The position numbers and the translations under genes were made by a program. A stretch of 64,000 nt of DNA from Rhizophagus clarus (taxonomy: Eukaryota > Glomeromycota > Glomeromycetes > Glomerales > Glomeraceae). Below are positions 23,438 to 33,944 of this stretch, piece after piece (the stretch's first letter is position 1; each line of letters opens with the position of its first letter). The notes beneath the pieces are model-generated. The model ran no database searches and was not told where the DNA came from. It worked only from the letters and a program-made list of their open reading frames with translations. Where the stretch lies: contig BLAL01000215.1 in assembly GCA_015698045.1 (NCBI GenBank), positions 992,001 to 1,056,000 on the forward strand, read 5' to 3'.

Positions 23438-26400
23438 ATGTAAATCGATAATTAATAAATTATTTATTTATTATATAAAGTGGAACGTTTGCTTATATTT
23501 TGTACGTTTCTTTTATTGCGCTTAATCCTGTTATGATCTAAGGACTTGGACAGTTTTAATACCCAAATTGAAAATTATTTATCATTATACATTAACATTT
23601 AATAAATATTATAAAAATTACTTTATATTGAGTTTTATTTACTAATTAAAAGGACATGAGTATTCGTGCTTTTCTAAAAATCTGAAAATATTGTTTGTAT
23701 ATAAAAAATTTCAATTCTTTATTAGAACTTCACCAATTTTCTAGTTAGATCTTCTCAGGAGTAATTGAATCATCTGATTCCATTGAGTCTTGAAAAATTT
23801 TTCTGGATCTTATATCATATGATTTAAGTTATTATTAAGAGTAAGTAGAAATGGATTTGCTCTTAAAATGCAATAATAACCTTAATACTGCAACATTTGT
23901 TAAAAGGAACAGAAGGAAATCAATGGAATCATATAGTGGATTTATTGAAACCAAAGATAATTTATTTGTAGTTACATAGTCTCATATTTGGATTTGTGAA
24001 TCAAAAACAACACGATAATAAGTTAGATTATTAATGAAAGAGTATTTTATTTATAGAGGAAATTGACAGTGGGTTTCAATTAACAAACTAAATTTATTTC
24101 GAATTATTAATGAGTCCAAATATATATTTAATGGCAAAGTGGTTCACGAATTGATTAAAGGAATGATACATAAAGAGTACGTATAAAGGATATTTAAAAT
24201 AGTTTACTCTGGAAGTTAATTTATCGAAAAAAACAACGGATGTAACATGGTAGCAGAATTGGAACGGAAAAACGGTATTGACAACAAAATAAAAAATAAA
24301 TAGATTGAACGATATTAATTTGAGGCAGATGTATAAAAACTATATATATAGAACAAGGGGATAACGTGTACTCAACAGATATAGAATATAATTAGATAGT
24401 GATTTATATATAGTTTGTACAGCACAGGTAGATTCTGTGATATCACTATTGTAATACTGTAACTACCAATCCGATTTCAATAAATTTCCATTATATTTAA
24501 TCATGTCTCTTTAAAATAACTTTCATGTCGCTCCATGTCAATTTTTAAGATTTAGTCACCTTACGTGAAGTCCAACCATTTTCTTTACCAAGACCTTATA
24601 CAAAAATCTAATAAGCGAGCAATAATTATTAACTTATACAGCAATAAAACGATTTAGTAAAATCCGCTTATTTTGAAATATAACAAAAGTAGAAATTAAA
24701 CAGATATGTGATCAAAGTAGATTTTTCATACTTATGGATAGTTTTCCATTCCAATAACCAGCGAATCATCATTTAAATACTTCAATAACGTCTTCTTTAG
24801 TTCTTTTGGTAGAAGCAAAAAGGTGGATAGACCAAAATACCTTTGATATTTTAGAATAAGATGCTTCTTTTTATTTTGCAAAAAGGGTCGAGTCCAGCGT
24901 ATCATTGTTCAAAAGAATTATTGCATTTTGATTGCCCAGTTTCTTGATCAGGAATCTTCATTCTGTTGTTGAGAAATTAGTTATGTATCTTCCTTGTTTA
25001 AATTAGAACAACTCGGAGACGGTTTGAAAATCTACTGGGAAGAAATAAATCAGGAATACGAGAAGGTAAACAATCTGATTCGTAATTTTTCTCCAGTAGA
25101 ACTACTAATTGGACTTCGCTCCTTTAAAAATTTCTTCATTCCTCAGAAATCCTTAACGTGGTTGAGCGACAAGATGCTCAAGTTAAAACCACTATTCCAA
25201 AGGAGCTCTAAAGAGAAGAGAAATGATGTTTTCTAATGTAAATTTTGGCTAATTAATTTCTATTCCATAAGAAACGAGAACTTTATTATACAAAACTGAA
25301 AGGGACCGTTGCCTTCTTTTACTATCTGAAGAGCTTGTCAGACTTTCCAACAGACGTAATAAGCTAAGATGACTATCAATTTCATAAACTTAATAATAAT
25401 TTCATTTGCAAAGTGACAATACTTAACTTTTAATACTCTTTGGACTTAAAATTGTTAAAAGCAAAATAGCAATTTTTCATTAAATCTTTTTTTGCTTTAT
25501 ATTTAATTGTGAAAAATCAATCTAACTTCTATAAAGTCAGTATTTTTTTTAATTTGATCAAATTAATGAATAAATTTTCATCTCTTATAATTATGAATAA
25601 TCGAAAATAAAATTATATGAAAAATCACATGCCAGTAATGTCGGTTATAAATATTATTTTATCTTCTGCAATTGTTCTCGTACACAAGATTTAAGTGTTG
25701 TTTTTTTTACGATTTTTTATAGTGTTTTTTTTTTTAAAAAAAATATTTTAATTGAAAGGAATATCACACGGAAATTACATTAAATATGGTTGTATTAAAT
25801 AATTGACAATAATATAAGCTTGTATAAAATAATTGGATCTTTCTCTGCGGTGATTTAATTTTGTAAATATTGAAAATGAAGCAATTTTTGTCAATATTGA
25901 AAATGAATAAGCTATAAGGCAAGTTTTACCTAGATTAAGTCAAGATCAAAAATTTTGACAATAGTAAACCAGAGAACGTTGCGATTACTAATGAAATAAT
26001 GAAACTTAATTGCTGCGCTATTGTTCACGCTATATAAAATGTTCACTTTTACGATTTTTGAAAAGTTTCTTTAATGCTCCCATTGATATAACTTTATCTG
26101 AGCCCATGTTCCGTTCCTTGACATTGTTCCTCATAAATAATTCTCATCTTAACTATGGTATGCTTTAATTAAATTTAGCATTTAATTTACAGTATCTTTG
26201 GATAGTCAGCTCATTAAAGTATTTCGTTCATTAACTTATCAAATAAATTGTAAACAGGATAAGTTTTTTGTGTTATGGATCAAGGAATGAAAGGTATAAT
26301 CATTGGGTTTGTTGGGTCCACGTGCGATATAGGTTACCACTTACCAGAAATAAAATACATACAGTATACTCGATCAACAAAAAGATGAAATTTAATAGAC

Positions 26401-26695
26401 CTATTTATTTATAATAATAATAATACAATTTAAATTATATCACGATGAAAAATAAAAAGAAAAACGTCAAATAATTTACACTCCTTAAGGAAATATTTAA
26501 ATCAAAAATTGTATTGATACATATTTACAAAAATTTGACATTATGGTATGGTATTACGTTATGAACTTCGTATACCTTAAATAATTCCAAAGGCGTATCT
26601 ACATAAATCCATAAATCATATTTAATAAAATTAATTAATATAAAAAAAAAGATTTATCTATTTATATTTAGAAAGTCTCACAATATTATGGTTTT
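23438..26695. other. intergenic region with one orphan open frame
   Basis: No gene is recognisable. A plus-strand frame at 24994-25236 (80 codons, alternating hydrophobic/charged, IYWEEINQEYEKVNNLIRNF) looks more protein-like than its surroundings and may be a remnant, but I see no family, no splice partners and no second copy. Confidence 0.4.
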
Positions 26696-28882
26696 TTATT
26701 CGTCATTTAGTTTAATTTTCGTATAATAAGTCTTTGGATCTGGAATTTTGTAATCTTTCATCAATGATTCTTTGAAACATTTTCTAATTATTTTAATCTA
26801 AAAAAAAAAAAATCATATAAGGAAGTTTAATGGTTAACATTAAGATAATTGAGATGAAATATACATTATGGCATGAACTTAAATTACTTTACTACGATCC
26901 CTGGTAAAAATTCGAATATTAAGTTCTTCAAATTGTTCTGGAACAAGATAACTAACTTGTGAACTCTCCAATTTAAAAACTATAAACGTAAAGAATTAAT
27001 TAATAACTGATGAATGTTACCGCATCAATAAACAAAATAAATTAAACAATTTTGTATACCTCTACCCGGTTGGTTTTTATCATAAAATTCAACATTGTCG
27101 ATCGGGTTTTCATCCTTCTTTCCATAATTCAATACAAGTATATCTACGATTACATCTTCTTCTTTGAGTCCATTATCATGTGCTATGATTTTTTTTGTGG
27201 TTATTTGGTTCTGTTTAATAAATAAATAAAATTAAATTTGAATTTATAACTTACGATGCCGGAATACAATGAGATTTACCTCTTTGAACTCTTTTTTCAG
27301 ATTTTTAGGAACCAAGAATTCATCGACAAATTTATAGAGTTCTCTTCTTCGAATACGTCTGATAATCTCTCTTGACTTTTTTAACCCCTAAAACAGATTA
27401 AAACAATCAATGAATTACATCTCATTTAATACAAGAATATGATGCAATTAACTTACCGTATCATCAGAATATTCGATTCGATTTAAAATTGTATCATCCA
27501 TCTTTAAATATTCATCTGGGTTATCAATACTATCAGATATTTTTAAAACTGGATCCGCAGCTATTAAAGCATCAATTATCATGTAACCTATCGCTTTGCC
27601 TAATTTAATAATTACGTGAGCAAAATTACATCAATCGCGAAGAACTGAAAATACAATTAAGGTTTCTAATTACCAACGCGATGATTATAAGCTTTCTTAT
27701 GTAAAGAATATCGTGTGTGGAACAGTTCGTAAATATTATAGCTTTCCTTAAAGTCATACGTGATTTGATTATCAGAAACATGAGAGTAATTCATAAGTCT
27801 TGAGGAATCAAATACAGACTTCATTCCGAGATAGTAACAATCACGTGCCAAATAATCAAATTTGTCGACATCGATTGAATTACGTTCATTAGCTACTACA
27901 TCGAATAGATATAGAGATCTCAAATATTATAATATAAGTAATATAAATATTTAATATTTTGATCGAATAGCAAGTAATAAATATTACATCTCATAAATTT
28001 ACCTATCCCCAGTTTTCTTCCCGGAAATTAAGTCTTTAACAAATTGTATATCCTCTTCGTTCAAATCACCAATTACATCTTTATGTTTTTTTATAAGATC
28101 ATCAAACATCATTTTAGAAGCATCTTCATGCTCCCATTTACGATCGGGCCTTTTTACATAAAAAAAGTCAGTATTTATTTAAATGTTGTATTATTTATTT
28201 ATTTACAAGCCAAACCTCACTGTTTTAATAAAACTTTCAAAGAGATGACTAAATGGCCCATGTCCTATAAAACCGTAGAATTTATTATTAATTTGACTAA
28301 TTCAAGAATAAAATTTGACATTAACATACCCAAATCATGACATAGTGCTGCCAATGTTACACATTTTAAATCTTTCTTGTTACATTTTAGTTCAGGTTGT
28401 TTCTCGCTGATTCTTTTTACCAACGAACGGGCAAGATATGCAACACCTAAAACATGATAGTATAGTTGGGAAATTATTCTTTTAGCAAGTTTCTTAAGCT
28501 TCTAATTAATTTCAGGTTTCTAACAACAAAGCAAAACAACGAGAGGATGAATTTTGAATTAATACAATACAAGTTTATTACCTAAACAATGTTCAAACCT
28601 ACTATGGATGGCACCAGGATACACATAATAAGTAGTTCCTAGTTGTTTGATGTTACGTAATCTTTGAAAATGTTCGGTATCGATAAATTTGATTATCCAA
28701 TCATTGAATTCCATTAACCCCTATTTTATAAATTAATTAATTAATTGAATAAAATTCAACTAACGTCATTTAATTTAGTCACGCTCAAAAAAAAAAAAAA
28801 AAAAAAAAAGAGTTACATGAATTGGATCTTGAATTCTTTTATATTTCTTTTTCTTATTTTTACCGTTTACGATATCAGCCAT
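26696..28882 (-). CDS. HD-domain dNTP triphosphohydrolase, SAMHD1-like without SAM domain, 11 exons, 452 aa
   Basis: Exons in order of translation: 28817-28882, 28582-28720, 28330-28446, 28216-28264, 28003-28149, 27674-27918, 27457-27599, 27280-27387, 27060-27210, 26888-26979, 26696-26797, all GT-AG, 1359 nt in total. It starts [20 protein letters not shown] and enters the catalytic core at once; the N-terminal SAM domain of animal SAMHD1 is absent. Metal ligands can be read: His ~66 in HSRFEHCLG, His-Asp ~105-106 in [17 protein letters not shown], and Asp ~191 in [24 protein letters not shown] and, near the C-terminus, [16 protein letters not shown] and the following [15 protein letters not shown] match the family. 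SAMHD1-type enzymes hydrolyse dNTPs to deoxynucleoside and triphosphate, controlling nucleotide pools; that activity is inferred here. The upstream gene boundary is a poly-A-rich intron. Confidence 0.93.
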
Positions 28883-29040
28883 GATATTTATCCAAAGAAA
28901 GGAAAAATATAAAATTGGGACAAAAAATAAAAAGGGAAAAAAAAGATAAATATTCAAAAAAGAATTATGGAGATATATATAATTTTTCCGCCAGAGAAAT
29001 TCAGGAGAAATAACTATAAAAGTGAAAAACGTGAAAAAAC
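28883..29040. other. upstream region of the HD-domain gene
   Basis: AT-rich, with no motif that stands out. Confidence 0.4.
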
Positions 29041-29438
29041 AGGCATCTATTCATGTTTTTACGCAAATTAATCTTAATTAGGTGAAATTAAAATTTTTTT
29101 ACTCTCACAAAATTTTTTATTGTTACACTCGGTCCTTTCAACACCCTATATATTTAAAATTATGTACAGTATATGGTGAAACATTAGATTAGGAACATTG
29201 ACATAACTTTATAACTTTAAATCAACTATTTCATCAGGGGGTCTATTCATGTTTTTACGCAAATGAATCTTAATTAGGTGAAATTAAAAATTTTTTACTC
29301 TCACAAAATTTTTTATTGTTACATTCAGTCTTTTCAACAGCCCTATATCTTTAAAATTAGTGTGATTCGTGTATATGGTGAAACATTAGATTAGGAACAT
29401 CTATAACTTTATTTAAGTTAAATCAACTATTTCATCAG
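29041..29438. repeat. direct tandem duplication, ~200-bp unit, two copies
   Basis: Unit 1 (about 29041-29237) and unit 2 (about 29238-29438) both run from TCTATTCATGTTTTTACGCA through CACAAAATTTTTTATTGTTA and GGTGAAACATTAGATTAGGA to CAACTATTTCATCAG. They differ by scattered substitutions and short indels. No coding potential is seen. Confidence 0.85.
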
Positions 29439-29691
29439 TAAATAAATGCATTTTGTTATTCATCAGAAACTTAATGATATTATCGATACGTAAATGACAA
29501 TCTTGCCAAATCAGGACACAAAAACGGTATAAAATTGGGTGAATTGAAACATATACATTGTTATTTTTAGTATTATTAATTTACATTATTTGGTAAAATG
29601 CCTTTGTGTTCGGTCGCTATCTGTTTGATGAAGTATTGTGTTTCACAAGTAATATTTTGTTTCAAGAAATGAAGTAAAGATAAGTGAGTTA
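29439..29691. other. short intergenic stretch
   Basis: Nothing recognised between the tandem repeat and the MITE-like element. Confidence 0.4.
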
Positions 29692-29919
29692 CAGCGTGTA
29701 ACGAAAAAAACCGGAATTAAAAAAATTAGCCGTAGCACCGCCATGATGATCGCACCAAATTATACGTTAAATAGTAGATTTTACCAATGCTATATAAATC
29801 ATTATTTTTTGAAAGATTTAGCTGTAAATGTTTACTCCAAATAGAAAAATGTAACAAAATAAACTTTTTAACGTGGATCTTTGATGTGGATGATTCCGGT
29901 TTTTTTTTGTTACACGCTG
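29692..29919. mobile_element. MITE-like element, 228 bp, ~27-bp terminal inverted repeats
   Basis: The left end reads CAGCGTGTAACGAAAAAAAC then CGGAAT (29692-29718). The right end (29890-29919) on the minus strand reads CAGCGTGTAACAAAAAAAAA then CCGGAATC, so the termini are near-perfect inverted repeats. No transposase frame is present. A TA precedes the left end, but no clean duplication is seen on the right. It ends 49 bp before the first coding block of the kinase relic. Confidence 0.7.
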
Positions 29920-29968
29920 TGTTTTAAACGTCGATAAAAAAAAAAAATATCCAATGATAAGGTTCAAT

Positions 29969-31380
29969 ATGGTGAAACGTCCAAAAATACAAAAAGTTTT
30001 CATTATTTTAAAAAAAGTTAGCAATGATATCAATAAATTATCGATAGGGAATAAAGAAAAAGGTTATTATAAAGCTGTTATGCGTTTTAAGAGAATATTA
30101 AACGATATTAAAAAGTTTATTGAAGAAATTTCAAGAATTTAAGAAATACGAATAAGATCAATTTAAACGAATTGGGAATGAATTCGACCATGATTATAAG
30201 GCATTACAACTTGTTATCTCTATTGGTCAGATTATTGATTTGAGAAAGAGAATAAAACAATTAAAATGTCTTTAGATTAAAATTAAATGGATACTATCAA
30301 GACGTTCATAAAGATATGAAAGAAAGTCATAGTCTCGCGATGGAAAAGTGGCAGATCTTGCTACAATAATTGATAATTCAGTAAACAAAGAAACCCAGAA
30401 ATTGATGGAGTATTACCATTTAAACTCAAGAGATATAATGTTCGGAATGTAGCTTGTAAAAAAATTAAATGGGCTGATTGATAATTTAAATGTTTATGAA
30501 TACGAAATTTTCTTGGTAACTTAAATTATTCATAGCAAGAGATATCTTTGTTCCCTTCACTTTATTGGTAAATTTTATTAATAAATTTGGTCAAAATTAT
30601 TGTTGACTTATTTAATTTTTTTTTTCTTTTTTTAGGAATTTTGCATCATAATGTGAAGGCGGAAAACGTAATTCGTGGGATAGGAGATCTATCTACTGAA
30701 GTAGCAGTTCCTAAAGAGATAATTCGTTGGATGGCCCCAGAAAACTTACAACTTATCATTCTAAAAGTTAGAAAAGTATGTACGATACACTGATTCATGT
30801 GAAATGGTTAACTTTGGAATGTTTTCTAGGAACTTTCTTTTAATTGAGTCCCATATAAAGATATTGAGAAATCTGATGATATTATATAAGTTGTTAATGG
30901 AAATCGAGAAACTTAATTTTGAGAAAGGTCCAAGTGACATAATTGAGGCTTTCGCTAAAATTATTACTTTAGCATAGAGGCAAGATTTTCGTGATCGTCC
31001 GCAAGATCCGTTGTTTCTGCAATTCTTGGAAGGATCTATTCTTGTGAAAGTAGTCCATGTCTTTTTATGAACATGATTCGACTACTACATCTTTGGAAAA
31101 TTCACAAGCAAGTTCTAATATGGAAAATAGTATCAAAATGGACGAAGATTATAATATATTTCTTTGATGATGATGATGATGATGAATTATTATCTTTTAA
31201 TAAAGTAATTGTATGGAACAAGATAATTGCTTGGGAATGTTTTAATGCTCATGTAGATATTTAATAAAAAATGTCATTTATTGGAAGCACCTTATTCATC
31301 GGAAGGATATTACGCCGAAAAAGATAGTAAAAAAGTTATCCCATTATTTAAAGTGGCATTATATTGACTTTAAAGTTTCA
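29969..31380 (+). pseudogene. decayed kinase/Sel1-repeat gene with MLKL-like N-terminal helical domain
   Basis: Successive frames, interrupted by stops and frameshifts, recall the N-domain / kinase / Sel1 layout of glomeromycotan genes. 29969-30281: helical block ending KGYYKAVMRFKRILNDIKKF and continuing, after stops, as FDHDYKALQLVISIGQII, like the four-helix N-terminal domain shared with MLKL-type proteins. Around 30405-30480: a kinase beta3-like stretch, VLPFKLKRYNVRNVACKKI. 30640-30780: GILHHNVKAENV (the HRD-type motif with Asn for the catalytic Asp) and IIRWMAPENL. 30850-31060: C-lobe-like VPYKDIEKSDDII and DFRDRPQDPLFLQFL. 31130-31380: an Asp-run linker and a Sel1-type EGYYAEKDSKKVIPLFKVAL. 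At least eight disruptions make expression of a full protein impossible. The Asp-run linker and Sel1 unit match the gene at 3-635. Confidence 0.8.
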
Positions 31381-31613
31381 AAGTTGAAATCGGTAAATTA
31401 ATAACGCCACATGTTAAAATAATCTACTTTTAGACTGAAAACCGATACTAGTATTCACATTAGAAGTTCCCAACAAACGAAAACAAAAATAAATTGACAA
31501 CGTAATTTAAGCATTTACTTTTTGGTTAAAGAAAAAGAATTTTACACAAAGAAAAAATTCTTTGCAGTAATTTTAAAAGCTATAAGCTAAACAAACTCTT
31601 TCTTCTAAACTAT

Positions 31614-32678
31614 TCATTCATTATCTTCATTTTTTTCTACAGCTTTATCATCAATAACAGACCAACCAACGATTGGTGAAACAACTATTTCATTAGAATT
31701 CTCTAAAGTTATTTGTTGCGCACCTAAAAATCCAGCAATAAATTTTAAACGTAATCCAGTATCAGTCGTAAATGGAACAGCAACTCTTCCATCAGGAATA
31801 TCATATGGTTCAATTGAATTAGAAACTACTTTTGTCCCATCTCTTTCGTAAGGATAGAAGGCCATCATCCATCCATCAATATTACTAGGACCCGAACCAA
31901 ATTGTTCTCTTGAAGCTATTGTTGCCCAAAACTTTTCATCAACTTTACCTTTATAAGTTTCAACTAATTTCCATATAACAGGATCCAATCTATCTAACCA
32001 AAAATCCATATCTAAATCCAATTTACGTAATTGAATAACTTTCTCTTGTAATTTTGTCCAATCTTCTAAAGTACCTTCAAGAGTAACTTTAGGAATTCCA
32101 CACATTAGACAAACTTTATATGAAAAATACGCTTTGACCATATCCAAAAGAACGATACGACTAGCAGTAAGAGAATTTTTTGTTGTTGTTGTAAAATCAC
32201 ATTCTAAAAGAGATTTTATATCAATTTTTTCTACAGCTTGATCAGTTTTTACGACCAACCTATTTACTACTTCCGGCCAATCACCTTCAAGACGAGAACC
32301 TTTCGTATACAAAATATCACCGCCATAAATAGAAATCTCTTTTTGACCTTCGTGATCAACAAATCGAGAACGAAATTTTTCTGCATTATAATTAATATGA
32401 TGGCTAACTCCTTGTGCAATAGTTAACCAAATATCATCAGGTGTTAAGCGTAAATGTTGATGATGATTATAAGCATGAAGAATTGCAGCAGCTAATCCGT
32501 GAGAAGCCATTGTATATTTGAGTACAGAATGATTTTTAGAGGGAGTTTCATCGTAATCAACTGAAATGGCGTGAACATTTGTATCAGGAAAAATTTGAGA
32601 AATCATATCTTTTATTAAAACATGATCACCAAGATTATTCTCAAGATTAACTTTTTTTGTGAGGATTTGAGTACTCAT
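31614..32678 (-). CDS. DUF4419 domain protein, dispersed inverted copy
   Basis: Single exon, 354 residues; the ATG at 32678 corresponds to the conserved MSTQILTKKV start. The core is nearly identical to the array copies (HGLAAAILHAYNHHQHLRL, PDDIWLTIAQGVSHHIN, GDWPEVVNRL), while the N-terminal 30 residues (NLGDHVLIKDMISQIFPD) and the C-terminal third (SGPSNIDGWMMAFYPYERDG, SPIVGWSVIDDKAVEKNEDN) differ clearly. It lies ~11 kb from the array in opposite orientation and lacks the array leader and spacer relics. It is therefore an older or separately moved paralogue. The frame is intact. Function is unknown. Confidence 0.88.
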   Translation of the reverse strand: MSTQILTKKVNLENNLGDHVLIKDMISQIFPDTNVHAISVDYDETPSKNHSVLKYTMASHGLAAAILHAYNHHQHLRLTPDDIWLTIAQGVSHHINYNAEKFRSRFVDHEGQKEISIYGGDILYTKGSRLEGDWPEVVNRLVVKTDQAVEKIDIKSLLECDFTTTTKNSLTASRIVLLDMVKAYFSYKVCLMCGIPKVTLEGTLEDWTKLQEKVIQLRKLDLDMDFWLDRLDPVIWKLVETYKGKVDEKFWATIASREQFGSGPSNIDGWMMAFYPYERDGTKVVSNSIEPYDIPDGRVAVPFTTDTGLRLKFIAGFLGAQQITLENSNEIVVSPIVGWSVIDDKAVEKNEDNE

Positions 32679-33944
32679 TTTCCTTGGTTCTTTCGGGGAA
32701 AAAAATAGCAATGAGGATTTGACTCAAAACTAGTTTAAATATGTTATGTGAAGATCTAGCCTTTTATGCCATTGTAAATGACAGATGATGATTTTATATT
32801 ACGTAATTATGATATCGCTTAAGTGAAAAAAATAAGCATCTGCCTTAGAATAAAAACTACCAACATAATCAAAATCAAAATGTTAACAGTAATCCTTCTA
32901 TGTATTAATCAAATAATGACTTCTCTTACATAGTTCATTTTTGCAGAAGATCCATGTCATGCTATTCTTTTGTCCAGACTTTCCAGAGAATGGTACACCT
33001 AATCAAATTATTGCTTGCATTACACTATTAATAGCGATTATTGATACCTGAAAATAGCTTGTTCATAGGTAAATAATAATATAATCATAAATCTCTTTTT
33101 TTGATTTTTTTGGGATCTCATTGCCATATAAAATTATTAATGAAAAGGTTTTTGAATTTAATAAATATGGCTTTGTAAATCAAAATTCTCAAACAGCTAT
33201 CCTTTGTCTTATTTCTGGAAAACAACAAACAAAACTTGACTTATTAGTAGTACGGTAGCTTACAAACACTAGAACATGTAAAAAAAGTAACGTTCAACCT
33301 TGATAGTAATTGAATTGTCGTTTTTCGGTCATATATATTACAATTCCTTTAGTGTTTTGATTATTTTCTTGCCCTGTTCAATTTTTCCTTTTCGCTATCA
33401 GCGGTTGAATATTGATAAAATTGTAAGTTTATTTATGATCATAATCTAATACGTTGTATTCTAATTTAAGTTTAAAAGATTATAGTAGAACTAAAATTCT
33501 TTTTATTATATTCTAATAATTCTAATTAAAATTATAAATTTTCAAAAATTGTTCTTTTCATTAATAAAATAAGATCTAAAGATAGACAGCAATCTTTTCA
33601 TCGATTTTTTTTTATTTCAATAATTTTATTTGGTCAGTTTATTATATAAATGCAAAATTATGTAGTAGCGTGTTATATTTTAGTAATAAATTTAATGAAA
33701 AAATATACTGAGAAGGAATTTCATTTACTTTCCGAAAGGTAAAATTCATTATATTTTTGTAATATTTTTGTAATGATAAATTATTACTTGAAATAATAAG
33801 TAAAATAAATAATGTACAATAATAGAGTTTACAGTTATTAAAAAGATACATATAAATTTTAATAATTAAAACTCGAAATATGTCTATTCAAATTAAAATT
33901 AAAATAGTATACTGTATATAATTTCTAGGTAACATTATTCTGAT
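32679..33944. other. intergenic region
   Basis: No coding, RNA or repeat feature recognised; the frame at 33642-33851 (minus) is composition noise. Confidence 0.5.

Noticed and set aside
24994..25236. 80-codon frame as a gene
   Set aside because: It is protein-like in composition, but no homologous motif, no exon partners and no second copy were found; it is noted only within the intergenic entry.
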